Assembly: GCA_021797855.1 (NCBI GenBank)
Contig: JAJZYX010000002.1
Coordinates: 1 to 64,000 of the forward strand
From: Thermoplasmata archaeon
GTDB lineage: Archaea; Thermoplasmatota; Thermoplasmata; Thermoplasmatales; GCA-001856825
Direction: 5' to 3'
Length of the DNA stretch: 64,000 bases
A model generated the notes under the pieces. That model made no database searches. It worked only from the letters and a program-made list of their open reading frames with translations, and had not been told where the DNA came from. Each line of letters opens with the position of its first letter. The stretch's first letter is position 1. Positions 52,314 to 61,183 of this stretch are shown here, in pieces. The position numbers were made by a program, and so were the translations under genes.

Positions 52314-52706
52314 GTGTCTGAATACGAGAACCTTCAGAAGGGGATAAGAGAGCTAGACCTAGGAAAGATCGACTCAGTTCAGTTCCCATACAGGGGGAGG
52401 AGGACGCACATAACGATAGAGACTGACGAGTTCACCTCCATCTGCCCGAAGACTGGACTTCCTGATTTCGGGAAGATTACAGTCCACTACCTTCCAGACA
52501 GGAAGATAGTGGAGTTAAAGTCATTCAAGCTCTACCTCCACAGATACAGGAATGTCGGTATATTCCAGGAAAACGCTGTAAACAAGATTCTCGATGACCT
52601 AGTTAGAAGCTGTTCACCCAAATTCATGACGGTGATAGGGGAGTTCAAGGCTAGGGGTGGACTGAAGACAAGGATTGTCGCAAGGTTCGAAAAGGTTAAG
52701 AGTTAA
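52314..52706 (+). CDS. queF: QueF, preQ0 (7-cyano-7-deazaguanine) reductase family
   Basis: A T-fold protein of about 130 residues. The nucleophile Cys44 is in TSICPKTGLPDFG, with the catalytic Asp51; the NADPH-binding motif of true QueF, E-L-K-S-F-K-L-Y, is present at residues 67-74, and RNVGIFQE follows with the conserved Glu but Gln where the bacterial enzymes have His. Bacterial QueF makes preQ1; the archaeal QueF-like variant, which makes archaeosine in tRNA, usually lacks the NADPH motif. Start: GTG at 52314 is favoured for length; TTG at 52233 would add 27 residues. The open frame runs upstream over the divergent secreted-protein gene. Confidence 0.85.
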   Translation: MSEYENLQKGIRELDLGKIDSVQFPYRGRRTHITIETDEFTSICPKTGLPDFGKITVHYLPDRKIVELKSFKLYLHRYRNVGIFQENAVNKILDDLVRSCSPKFMTVIGEFKARGGLKTRIVARFEKVKS

Positions 52707-52852
52707 CTATCCATCATATCACGTTCCCTATGGAATAGCTCTTGATTTGTGATAGGTGCTGGACGACGGGGAACTATAGGGATTTTTGGGCCCCTTGGTG
52801 AGTTAGGGCGTGTCGCCTGTCTATGAACCCAAGGCCAGAAAAAGTCCCACAT
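52703..52852 (-). CDS. Small Pro/Arg-rich open frame (49 aa)
   Basis: A frame in the gap between queF and ilvA. It begins MWDFFWPWVHRQ and is rich in Pro and Arg (RPNSPRGPKIPIVPRRPAP). The ATG is preceded by ccgggg. Its stop overlaps the queF stop by four bases, convergently. The aromatic N-terminus is unlike random coding, but no family is recognised and only conservation could prove it. A 7-bp hairpin, catcccc/ggggatg, spans its start region (52850-52875). Confidence 0.3.
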   Translation of the reverse strand: MWDFFWPWVHRQATRPNSPRGPKIPIVPRRPAPITNQELFHRERDMMDS

Positions 52853-52908
52853 CCCCGGATAGGTCAGAGGGGATGACAATGATTCTCCTTGTTAAATCCG
52901 GGGAACAC

Positions 52909-54147
52909 TCAGAATTTTGCCCCCCTTATGCTCACTATTGTGAATCCAAACTCGTCGAACTTCCTTCTGATCCTTGAGAGGTTCTCGTTCCCGTAGATCT
53001 TCAGCTTGACCGTCACCTTCTGCTTCCCGACACCAATGTCGTCGCCGAACAGCTCCGTCCGGAGTTCTTCTATGTTGAGCCTCATCTCAGAGAAGAGTTC
53101 TATCGCCTTCTTCATCTCGGAAGGGATATTGGCCACAATGAAACTCATAATGAATTCCCTCCCCGTTTCCAGCAGGTTCTTCTCTATTATCTGTGACAGG
53201 AGCGGCATATCGACGTTCCCCCCTGATATCAATGCAACCACCTTCTTTCCCTTGGCCTTAACCTTCCCCGTTATGAGTGCAGCAACTGATGCGGCGCCTG
53301 CGGGCTCTGAAACAATCTTCCCCCTCTCCAGAAGTGTGAACATGGCAGATGATATCTCCTCGTCGCTTACTGTTACTACTTCGTCTACATATTTTCTGGC
53401 TATATTCAGCGTGAATTCTGATGGTGACTTTATCGCTATCCCGTCTGCAATCGTTGCGACTGAATCAAGTTTCACCAACTTCCCCGTTTCAAGGGAATTT
53501 TTCATCGCAGCTGCCTTCTCTGCCTCCACGCCTATAACCTTCCCCTTGTAGCCCCTCTCCTTCAGGTAAGTCGCGATCCCTCCAATCAGACCTCCGCCCC
53601 CCACGGGGACGATTATGTAATCGAAATCCTGCATAACCTCAATTATCTCCAGACCTACCGTCCCCTGGCCGGCCACGACGTACCTGTTGTCAAACGCATG
53701 TGCGAACACCCTACCCTCTTCCTCTGATATCTTCCTTGCTCTTTCGGTGGCCTCGTCGAAGCTGTTGCCGTAGAGAAGCACCTTCGCCCCGAACTTCTGC
53801 GTCGCAATTATTTTGACTGGCGGTGCGAACTGGGGCATGACCACGAGAGAGTTGAGGCCGAGAAGGGATGAGGCCAAGGCGACACCCTGGGAATGGTTTC
53901 CTGCGCTTGCAGCGACCACGTCCCTCCTTTCCCTGCTTAACAGGTTGTATGCCCCCCTTATCTTGAACGATCCTCCCTTCTGAAGGTTCTCCAGTTTCAG
54001 GTATGCATCCGACCCGCTCAGTTCACTCACTGAGCTTGAACGCTCTAGAGGGGTGTTCTTCACAACCCCCTTAACGAGGTCATATGCTTCCTCGATGTCC
54101 TTCCATGTCACAGGCTCATAGTAATCCGGTGATATTCCCCTTGTCAT
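52909..54147 (-). CDS. ilvA: Threonine dehydratase (ammonia-lyase) with ACT domain
   Basis: A PLP fold-type II enzyme that turns threonine (or serine) into 2-oxobutyrate (or pyruvate) and ammonia. The PLP Lys is in GGSFKIRGAYN, the phosphate loop is VPVGGGGLIGG, and AASAGNHSQGVALA binds the substrate. The 412 residues include a C-terminal ACT domain (about 330-412, with MSFIVANIPSEMKKAIELF), the usual place for feedback regulation. It starts 32 bases inside fhs, so it is the last gene of the operon kbl-ftcD-fhs-ilvA. Confidence 0.92.
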   Translation of the reverse strand: MTRGISPDYYEPVTWKDIEEAYDLVKGVVKNTPLERSSSVSELSGSDAYLKLENLQKGGSFKIRGAYNLLSRERRDVVAASAGNHSQGVALASSLLGLNSLVVMPQFAPPVKIIATQKFGAKVLLYGNSFDEATERARKISEEEGRVFAHAFDNRYVVAGQGTVGLEIIEVMQDFDYIIVPVGGGGLIGGIATYLKERGYKGKVIGVEAEKAAAMKNSLETGKLVKLDSVATIADGIAIKSPSEFTLNIARKYVDEVVTVSDEEISSAMFTLLERGKIVSEPAGAASVAALITGKVKAKGKKVVALISGGNVDMPLLSQIIEKNLLETGREFIMSFIVANIPSEMKKAIELFSEMRLNIEELRTELFGDDIGVGKQKVTVKLKIYGNENLSRIRRKFDEFGFTIVSIRGAKF

Positions 54148-55777
54148 CTATGTTAACTTCCTCAGAGATGGGATGCTTTGGCAGACCTGGCATGGTCATC
54201 ATTTCACCGAGCAAAGGCACTGCGAAACCCACACCCGTAGAGAGCATTATGTCCTCTATGGTAATTGTGAAGCCTTTCGGCCATCCAAGCTTCGTCTGGT
54301 CGTCCGTTATGGAATATTGGGTTTTTGCCATGCACACGTCAAGGAAATCCAACTTCTCATCCCTTATTCTCTTCAGTACCCGCAAGGCCTTCTTAGAATA
54401 TTCAGTTTTTGATGCTCCATAAACTTTTAAGGCTATCTTATCGATCTTGTTCTTGACCTGCTCGTCCCTCTCATATGTGAAATTAATCTTCCTCTGTTCC
54501 TGTGATACCTTCTCGAGCATTTCCACAACGCCTCTAGCGAGGTCAGTGGCACCGTCTCCCCCCTTTGTATACCCTTCGTTTATCTCCATCCTGTAGCCTT
54601 TCTTCTGAACCTCTTCCCTAAGGAAATTAATCTCCTCCTCTGTATCTTCCTTGAACCTGTTTAGTGAAACGATCAATGGAAGTCCATATCTTTCAATGTT
54701 GGAGATGTGATAGAACAGGTTGTCAATTCCTTTCCGCATGAATTCCATTCCTCCGTTCTCCGATGGTTTCATTCCTCCGTTGTGCTTGATGGCCTTCACC
54801 GTCACCACAAGAACAACCAGGTCCAGATTGTACCCTGCCCTCCTCATCACTATGTCTATGAACTTCTGCATCCCCAGGTCGGAACCGAACCCTGCTTCCG
54901 TGATCACGTAGTCCGCAAGTTTGAGGGCGATCTTGTCTGCAATCACGCTGTTGTGTCCGTGGGCGATGTTGCCGAAGGGTCCAATGTGAACGAAACCTGG
55001 GACTCCCTCCGTTGTCTGAACCAGGTTTGGCTTGATCGCGTTTTTGAGCAGTGCTGCCATTGCACCCTGAGCCTTCAGGTCCCCTGCTGTCAGTCTCTTT
55101 CCGTCCCTTGTGTAACCAACGGTGATCTTCGACAGCATTTCCTTGAGGTCATTATAATTCTCTGCAAAGCCCATTATGGCCATTATCTCTGAAGCAGGAG
55201 TTATCAGGAATGAATCTTCAACCAGTGCTCCCCCCTGATCGCCCAACCCTACTACGATCTGTCTGAGCGACCGGTCGTTCATGTCAATGGTTCTCTTCCA
55301 CGTGATCCTCTTGGGGTCAAATCCAAGCTCGTTGCCCTGAAAAATGTGGTTGTTTATGAGCGCAGACAGAAGATTGTGAGCTGCCGAAATCGCTGGGAAG
55401 TCACCGGTGAAATTCAGATTGATCTCGTCTGCCGGGAGCAGCTGGCATTTCCCGCCACCCGTTCCTCCCCCCTTTATTCCGAAGTTTGGTCCAAGTGACG
55501 GTTCCCTTATGGTGACCATTGACCTCTTTCCAATCTTCTTCAATCCCTGGGCAAGACCTATGGTGGTTGTGGTTTTCCCCTCCCCGGCTGAAGTGGGGTT
55601 TATCGCTGTTACCAGGATAAGTTTTCCGTTCTTCCTCCCCGACAACCTGGCAAGAATGTTTGGGTCTACCTTAGCCATGTATTTCCCATACAAATCTAAT
55701 TCATCCTCGGCAATTCCAATATCTTTTGCAATTTCAGTAATATACCTCATTAGATCACCGTGGGTAATCAATTCCAC
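54116..55777 (-). CDS. fhs: Formate-tetrahydrofolate ligase
   Basis: Makes 10-formyl-THF from formate, ATP and THF. The 553-residue protein has the family P-loop NPTSAGEGKTTTTIGL near residue 62, then REPSLGPNFGIKGGGTGGG, and NLNFTGDFPAISAAHNLL, all invariant. The C-terminal half contains the folate-binding region around GYTKGGDGATDLA. It starts ten bases inside the ftcD gene and overlaps ilvA by 32 bases. Placed with ftcD, it links formimino and formate one-carbon units to the folate pool. Confidence 0.96.
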   Translation of the reverse strand: MELITHGDLMRYITEIAKDIGIAEDELDLYGKYMAKVDPNILARLSGRKNGKLILVTAINPTSAGEGKTTTTIGLAQGLKKIGKRSMVTIREPSLGPNFGIKGGGTGGGKCQLLPADEINLNFTGDFPAISAAHNLLSALINNHIFQGNELGFDPKRITWKRTIDMNDRSLRQIVVGLGDQGGALVEDSFLITPASEIMAIMGFAENYNDLKEMLSKITVGYTRDGKRLTAGDLKAQGAMAALLKNAIKPNLVQTTEGVPGFVHIGPFGNIAHGHNSVIADKIALKLADYVITEAGFGSDLGMQKFIDIVMRRAGYNLDLVVLVVTVKAIKHNGGMKPSENGGMEFMRKGIDNLFYHISNIERYGLPLIVSLNRFKEDTEEEINFLREEVQKKGYRMEINEGYTKGGDGATDLARGVVEMLEKVSQEQRKINFTYERDEQVKNKIDKIALKVYGASKTEYSKKALRVLKRIRDEKLDFLDVCMAKTQYSITDDQTKLGWPKGFTITIEDIMLSTGVGFAVPLLGEMMTMPGLPKHPISEEVNIDDKGNITGLL

Positions 55778-57279
55778 ATATTTTTGGTTATTTCCTCTGT
55801 CTTAGACCTCGTTTCCTCTACAAGTTCCTTCATCTTCCTCTCGTACTCTCCAACGAATTCCTGGTCTTTGATCATTCCTAGGTTTATCTTGACATTGTGC
55901 ATGGCCCCATACACTGCCGAGGAGATGAAGAGGGACGCACAGTAAACATCGGAAATCGCGTTTTTGTTCCCCTTTTCAATGAGTACAGGCAGGTATCCGA
56001 GCAAGGATGCTGCAATCTTGCCGGTCTCGTACGGCACCTGAGTAGCTTCCTTCAGCCTGGCCTGGATCATCCTTGACCTTTCCTCCTTCTCCTCTGGAGT
56101 TGATTTAGGCATTGAGAGCGATTTGGAGAGGTTATCGTACGCCCTTGTGTCTCGGTCCGCCTGCTGATACAGGCGCCAGACCGCCTCGCTTGCAACTTTT
56201 TGTATCGACCTCATCTCCTCTGAAACATCCTCATAACCTTTCTTTCCCGCGGTAAGGCCTGCTACCATTGAGATGAGCGCAGCTCCCATCGATCCTACCA
56301 TACCGCTGGCTGACCCTCCTCCCGGAGCAGGTCTGTCGCTAGCAAGATCACCAAGATACGTCCTCATGCTGTCCTTTGAGAATATCTCCAGAAGCTTCTT
56401 TTCAAGGACCTGGTTTTCAGAGAAATCCCTGTTCATCAAGTAAAACCTGTAGATCTCCTCCAGGGCCTGTAAGGGTATCATGCCCACAAGCTCCGATCTG
56501 CTAACTGGCAGCCCACGGGCTTGAGCTTCCCTCCTTACGAATTCAAACACCTCCGGCACTGGTGTTTCCTTATAGTTTACGAGGTTCATCGATACCTGCG
56601 TCTCCCTTGTCTCCTTCAGGTTGAAGCCTAGAGCTCTGACGTTACGGAGCCCACCAGTCCTTTCCCTCGTCCTTTTTGCTATTTCCTTCGTTGCCTTTAG
56701 ATCATCTGTCCTTAGATCGACGTTAAAAGCTATGAGAAACTCCCTTGCCCCTATTATCGTTGCTCCTGCTTTTCCAAGCTTTCTTGGACCAAAGTCTGGT
56801 GTGTATCTTTCATCGCCCACTATCGCAGCCTTCAGCTGCTCGTACTGGAACTTCTCGCTCCTTATGTCAGGCAGTTCCCTTCTTGAGGGTATTTTAGCAG
56901 CTTCAGAATAAAGGAATACCGGTATGCCCAATTCATTGCCGACTCTCTCCCCTAGCCGCCTCGCGAGATCAACACAGTAATCTATGGACGTGCCAAGCAT
57001 GGGGACAAACGGTACAACGTCAGTTGCACCGAATCTTGGGTGTTCCCCCCTGTGCGAATCAAGATCAATCAGTTCACTTGCCCTCTTAATAGACTCGAAC
57101 ATCGCATTAAGCATCGACTCCCCGTCACCAACCACTGTGATCACAGACCTGTTGTGATCAGGGTTCATTTCCACATCGATCACATCCACTGGATACTTCT
57201 TTATTGATTCTATTACGGACTCAATCTTGCTCCTGTCTTTCCCTTCACTGTAATTGGGTACACACTCCACATAATTCAT
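55768..57279 (-). CDS. ftcD: Glutamate formiminotransferase / formimino-THF cyclodeaminase
   Basis: A bifunctional enzyme of 503 residues that moves the formimino group from formiminoglutamate (or formiminoglycine) to THF and then removes ammonia to give methenyl-THF. The N-terminal transferase part (about 1-300) begins ECVPNYSEGKD and has DSHRGEHPRFGATDVVPFVP. The cyclodeaminase part (about 310-503) contains DRPAPGGGSASGMVG and LTAGKKGYEDV. Both domains are complete. It is 16 bases downstream of kbl and overlaps fhs by ten bases, so one-carbon release and use are co-expressed. Confidence 0.95.
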   Translation of the reverse strand: MNYVECVPNYSEGKDRSKIESVIESIKKYPVDVIDVEMNPDHNRSVITVVGDGESMLNAMFESIKRASELIDLDSHRGEHPRFGATDVVPFVPMLGTSIDYCVDLARRLGERVGNELGIPVFLYSEAAKIPSRRELPDIRSEKFQYEQLKAAIVGDERYTPDFGPRKLGKAGATIIGAREFLIAFNVDLRTDDLKATKEIAKRTRERTGGLRNVRALGFNLKETRETQVSMNLVNYKETPVPEVFEFVRREAQARGLPVSRSELVGMIPLQALEEIYRFYLMNRDFSENQVLEKKLLEIFSKDSMRTYLGDLASDRPAPGGGSASGMVGSMGAALISMVAGLTAGKKGYEDVSEEMRSIQKVASEAVWRLYQQADRDTRAYDNLSKSLSMPKSTPEEKEERSRMIQARLKEATQVPYETGKIAASLLGYLPVLIEKGNKNAISDVYCASLFISSAVYGAMHNVKINLGMIKDQEFVGEYERKMKELVEETRSKTEEITKNMWN

Positions 57280-57295
57280 AAGCTCACCACATCGG

Positions 57296-58474
57296 CTAAA
57301 TCAATTTCATCCTCTTACCAACTTCTTCGAACTTGTCTCCAGCATACTTTAGATCCTCTCTGGAATGGACTGCTGAAGGCATCAGCCTGATTCTTGCGGT
57401 CCCCTTTGGAACAGTTGGATATACAATAGGAGAGGCAAATACACCTTCGTTGTAAAGCTCCTTGCTGAGTTCTACTGTCTCTTTCTCCCCCCCTATTATC
57501 ACAGGCGTGATTGGCGTTTTGCTCCTGCCTGTATTGTACCCCAAGTTTCTCAGCTTCTCCTTGAGGAAATCAGAATTGTTCCATAGTTTCTTAAGGAGGG
57601 AATCATCCTTCTCCATTATCTCTATCCCTTTCATAACTGCAGCTATTTCACCAGGGTTCAATGCAGAACTGAACAGGAAAGGTCTCGCCTTTTGTTTGAG
57701 GTAGTCTATCAGTTCCCTGCTACCTGCAACAAAGCCTCCCATCACCCCTACCGCCTTTGAGAATGTTCCCATCTCAATGTCCACCTTCCCTACCAGGTTG
57801 AAATGGTCTACTATTCCCCTCCCATGATCACCGAGTACCCCCTCACCGTGCGCGTCATCCACATATATCATGGAATCATAACGTTCAGCAAGTTCGGCTT
57901 CTTCCCGCAAGGGTGCAATGTCACCATCCATGCTGAATACTCCGTCCGTGATGATAAGAGCCCTCTTCCCATTCTGTCTCTCGGCCTTAAGTTTCTCTTC
58001 AAGGTCAGATGCCGATATATGGGCAAAAACGATCCTCTTTGCAGAGCTGAGTCTCACTCCGTCGATTATGCTTGCGTGATTCAGCTCTTCACTGAATACG
58101 AGGTCATCTTTCCCCACAAGCGCAGGGATTGTTCCAATGTTCGCCAGGAGGCCTCCCTGGTACACCAGGGATGATTCCATGTGCTTGAATTGTGCAATCT
58201 TCTCCTCAAGCTTTAGGTGGATCTCCATGGTACCTGCAATGCTTCTTACGGCTCCAGCCCCAACACCGTAAGTATCGATCGCCTCGTGCATTGCCTTCTT
58301 GACATCCGGATTGTTTGCCAGCCCGAGATAGTTATTGGAACACAAGTTGAGTAATTTCTTCCCCTCTATCTTCACCCATGCACCCTGTGAAGTCTGGAGT
58401 GCCCGTATGGGAACATAACGGCCGGACTCTTTTAACAAGTTAATTTCTTCCTGTACCCAGTCCATTTTGCCCAT
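57296..58474 (-). CDS. kbl: 2-amino-3-ketobutyrate CoA ligase (glycine C-acetyltransferase)
   Basis: Cleaves 2-amino-3-oxobutyrate with CoA to glycine and acetyl-CoA. The alpha-oxoamine synthase fold of about 392 residues has NLCSNNYLGLANNPDVKKA, the substrate-binding GAGAVRSIAGT, VDDAHGEGVLGDHGRG with the PLP Asp, and the Schiff-base Lys in MGTFSKAVGVMGG. The related enzymes for biotin or heme synthesis look alike; the divergent threonine dehydrogenase gene makes the Kbl role the best reading. The start is placed at the ATG 58474 (58465 possible); the in-frame TTG at 58495 is less likely. Confidence 0.9.
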   Translation of the reverse strand: MGKMDWVQEEINLLKESGRYVPIRALQTSQGAWVKIEGKKLLNLCSNNYLGLANNPDVKKAMHEAIDTYGVGAGAVRSIAGTMEIHLKLEEKIAQFKHMESSLVYQGGLLANIGTIPALVGKDDLVFSEELNHASIIDGVRLSSAKRIVFAHISASDLEEKLKAERQNGKRALIITDGVFSMDGDIAPLREEAELAERYDSMIYVDDAHGEGVLGDHGRGIVDHFNLVGKVDIEMGTFSKAVGVMGGFVAGSRELIDYLKQKARPFLFSSALNPGEIAAVMKGIEIMEKDDSLLKKLWNNSDFLKEKLRNLGYNTGRSKTPITPVIIGGEKETVELSKELYNEGVFASPIVYPTVPKGTARIRLMPSAVHSREDLKYAGDKFEEVGKRMKLI

Positions 58475-58696
58475 GCCCAGAGATGTTCTCTGCAATCATA
58501 TAGTTTGCTTCGCCTCTTGACATCTCCAACCTACTGGCCGGAATTTGTCCTTGTCAGCTTCTTCTCCCTAAAGCGTATTGCGTTGATGCCGGACCCCCTA
58601 ACCACAAAAATGGATCTTGTTATGACTGTTGTATGGATCAACTAATCAGGGAAATTCTACGAAATATTTTTTATTTGCCCATAACTCTTTGTCTTT

Positions 58697-59626
58697 ATGA
58701 CCTTCGAAAAAATCCTGGTAACTGGCGCAGCCGGTCAAATCGGCAGTGAGCTAGTGCCGTTCCTCTCAGACCATTTTGGCAGCAGTAGGGTAATCCCGTC
58801 AGATGTAAGACCCAACACCAATGACCCCAGGTTCATTAGCCTTGATGTGACTGATAAGGGCGCAGTTGAGAAGGCAATAGACAAGTATCGCATAGACACA
58901 ATATTCCACCTTGCTGCCATTCTATCTGCTAACGGGGAGAAGAATCCGGAACTCGCATTCAAGGTCAACGTTGTCGGTCTTTACAACATATTTGAGGTTG
59001 CGGTTAGCAATAAGATAGGACTAGTAATGACCCCTAGTTCGATAGGCGTCTTTGGACCAGATACCCCAAAGGAAAACGTTCCGATTGAAACAATCACTAG
59101 GCCCGTTACCATGTATGGAGTTACAAAGCTCCTCGCAGAAACTTTGGGTTATTATTACCATTCCAGGTTTGGGTTAAACGCGAGGGGACTCAGGTTCCCC
59201 GGTCTGATCAGTTACAAGAACCCTCCTGGTGGTGGAACTACTGATTACTCAATAGAGATGATAGTAGAGGCTGTCAAGGGGCGGAGTTACAAATGCTTCC
59301 TTAGGGAAGACTCAAAACTTCCGATGATGTATATGCCGGATGCCCTCGATTCGCTTCTGAGACTTGCGGAGGCAGATGATTCTCGCTTGAAACATCGAAC
59401 TGACTTCAACGTCACCTCCTTTTCCATTACTCCCAAGGAACTAGAAATGGAACTCAGGGAATACTACCCCTCCTTCAGGGTGACTTACCAGCCAGATTTC
59501 AGACAGGCTATAGCGGATTCCTGGCCTGCTTCCCTAGACTCCTCTGCCGCGATCAATGAATGGGGATTTCACCCAAGATATGACTTGAAGTCGACAACAG
59601 CGGACATGATAGCACATTTGAAATGA
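58697..59626 (+). CDS. tdh: L-threonine 3-dehydrogenase (SDR/epimerase-type)
   Basis: Oxidises threonine to 2-amino-3-oxobutyrate with NAD. The 309-residue extended short-chain dehydrogenase has ILVTGAAGQIGSELVP at the N-terminus, FHLAAILSANGEKNP, TPSSIGVFGPDTP with the catalytic Ser/Thr, and YGVTKLLAE with the Tyr-x-x-x-Lys pair; RFPGLISYKNPPGGGTTDYS is the TDH-specific block also known from Thermoplasma volcanium. It is divergent from kbl, 222 bases away, and the two form the glycine-forming threonine pathway. Confidence 0.93.
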   Translation: MTFEKILVTGAAGQIGSELVPFLSDHFGSSRVIPSDVRPNTNDPRFISLDVTDKGAVEKAIDKYRIDTIFHLAAILSANGEKNPELAFKVNVVGLYNIFEVAVSNKIGLVMTPSSIGVFGPDTPKENVPIETITRPVTMYGVTKLLAETLGYYYHSRFGLNARGLRFPGLISYKNPPGGGTTDYSIEMIVEAVKGRSYKCFLREDSKLPMMYMPDALDSLLRLAEADDSRLKHRTDFNVTSFSITPKELEMELREYYPSFRVTYQPDFRQAIADSWPASLDSSAAINEWGFHPRYDLKSTTADMIAHLK

Positions 59627-59709
59627 CACCCTCTTTGTACCACGAGGGACCATTCCACTGGAAACAGTTCTCTAATCCTTAAGTACGCGTAACCCCTCCT
59701 TAATTTGGA

Positions 59710-60609
59710 ATGGAAAAAATAGTGGACGCAAATGATCTGGAAAGTATTCAAGAAAATTCACCATTTCTCATATTCATTCCTGATGAGATTCCAATCGCAA
59801 AACCAACCTACAGGGTTCCAGATGAGAAATGGGCTACCCTGAGATTTGAATGCTCTTTGGGAGGGGAGAGACTTAGGGTAAAAGAGTTCTTTCTTGATTG
59901 GTTCTATCCAGGGTTCCCGAAGAGTCTTATGGACTCCTTCATATCAACATATTCCGCAGTGGAAAGTTCCACGCTGAGAGACAGGGTAATCTTCTACGGG
60001 AAAAATTACAAGGGTAAGGAAGCCTCATCCTCGTTCTGCATGGGCACCCAAATTGAAATCGAAGGTGAGAGCAGGAAAAATGTTGTAAAGCTCAGTGAGA
60101 TGATGACTGCACCGTTCGTTGGTGAGAAATTCAGAAGGTACCCCTTTTTCAAGAGGTCGTTTTTCGCAAACGGAGGCAAACCGGAATGGTTTGAGGAGGC
60201 AAGGATCAGCAATCTCTCCTGGGGGGCCCTTGAAAGAGAGATATGTGGAGGCAGCCTTCTTTCGGATTCCCTAGGAATTTATAGGGATGCTGGTAGGATT
60301 GTTCAAATGATCCTTGTCCTTTCCGAAGATTACTACAAGCGTGCAGCCTGGGTTGACATTACAAACAAGGAAAGCAGACGGCCCCATCTGGTGTATGAGT
60401 TCAGGAAGGGTGGCAATTTTTTCGACGTATTCGAAGAAACCGATGTAGCCCTTGCATTCAGAGGGGACGCAGGACCCACCATAGCTAGGTCCGATTTGGG
60501 AAACTTCGTGGCTACTGTTTCTCTCACCCCTTTGTTCAAACTTCAAGATGCAAGGTCCACAGTGAAATCACTGATAGAAGGAGTCAGGGAATTAGAAACG
60601 TTTATCTGA
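59710..60609 (+). CDS. Unassigned cytoplasmic protein (299 aa)
   Basis: A soluble mixed alpha/beta protein that I do not recognise. It has conserved-looking acidic and aromatic stretches such as FFLDWFYPGFPKSLMDSF, GKPEWFEEARISNLSWGAL and ALAFRGDAGPTIARSDLGN. The size, the late Asp (GDAGPTIARSD) and the Gly-rich region recall nucleases of the NurA type, but the expected motifs cannot be matched with confidence. It starts at the ATG at 59710, 83 bases after tdh, and is followed 20 bases later by a CoA-binding-domain gene. Confidence 0.6.
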   Translation: MEKIVDANDLESIQENSPFLIFIPDEIPIAKPTYRVPDEKWATLRFECSLGGERLRVKEFFLDWFYPGFPKSLMDSFISTYSAVESSTLRDRVIFYGKNYKGKEASSSFCMGTQIEIEGESRKNVVKLSEMMTAPFVGEKFRRYPFFKRSFFANGGKPEWFEEARISNLSWGALEREICGGSLLSDSLGIYRDAGRIVQMILVLSEDYYKRAAWVDITNKESRRPHLVYEFRKGGNFFDVFEETDVALAFRGDAGPTIARSDLGNFVATVSLTPLFKLQDARSTVKSLIEGVRELETFI

Positions 60610-60629
60610 ATATCATTAATAGAGACAAT

Positions 60630-61046
60630 ATGATTCTAGATAGACCTGGGCAGATCAAAGAACTATTGGATAAGAGCAAGAATATTGCAGTTGTGGGAAT
60701 GTCGCCCAATCCTGATAGAGATTCAAACAAGGTTGGGAAATACCTAATAGACAAGGGGTACAACGTTATTCCAGTGAACCCGGTAGTTAAAGAGATTTAC
60801 GGAAGGAAGTCTTATCCCTCAATCTTAGACATTCCGAAGGACGTGAAGATTGACATAGTTGACGTATTCAGGAATCCCGAAGGTTCCAAGGAAGTTGTCC
60901 TGCAGGCACCCGATGTACACCCTCGGGCAGTGTGGCTTCAGCTAGGAGCCGAAAGTCCAGAAGTGATACAACTGGCACTTTCAAAAAACCTCGACGTAGT
61001 CTATGGAATTTGCATAATGCAAACACACCAAAAGATAGCTAATTAG
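60630..61046 (+). CDS. CoA-binding domain protein (YccU-like)
   Basis: A 138-residue Rossmann-type CoA-binding fold. NIAVVGMSPNPDRDSNKVGKYL is the nucleotide-binding loop of the family, followed by YNVIPVNPVVKEIYGRKSYPSI, KIDIVDVFRNPEG, and AVWLQLGAES; all are characteristic of the stand-alone domain. The catalytic acyl-CoA synthetase part is absent. The role is unknown, but such proteins are common in archaea. It lies 20 bases behind the unassigned 299-residue gene and may be co-transcribed with it. Confidence 0.9.
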   Translation: MILDRPGQIKELLDKSKNIAVVGMSPNPDRDSNKVGKYLIDKGYNVIPVNPVVKEIYGRKSYPSILDIPKDVKIDIVDVFRNPEGSKEVVLQAPDVHPRAVWLQLGAESPEVIQLALSKNLDVVYGICIMQTHQKIAN

Positions 61047-61153
61047 TCATGGGACGAGCCTCGCAAAAACATTAATATTCCATTGTTTTTATTAGATATT
61101 TGTTATAAAATTCATATTCCTCATCCCTGCCGTAATTTCAAAAATAGCGCTAA

Positions 61154-61165
61154 CTTTATATATTA
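61154..61165 (+). promoter_or_regulatory. TATA box of the HTa-like histone gene
   Basis: The sequence ctttatatatta is a strong match, centred 25 bases upstream of the ATG at 61184. It predicts a leaderless, highly expressed message. Confidence 0.6.
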
Positions 61166-61183
61166 AATGCATATAATCTAAAT

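Noticed and set aside
52707-52908. Possible SRP RNA or RNase P RNA in the gap between queF and ilvA
   Set aside because: The gap is too short, and the conserved cores of these RNAs could not be found; only a small frame and a short hairpin are visible.
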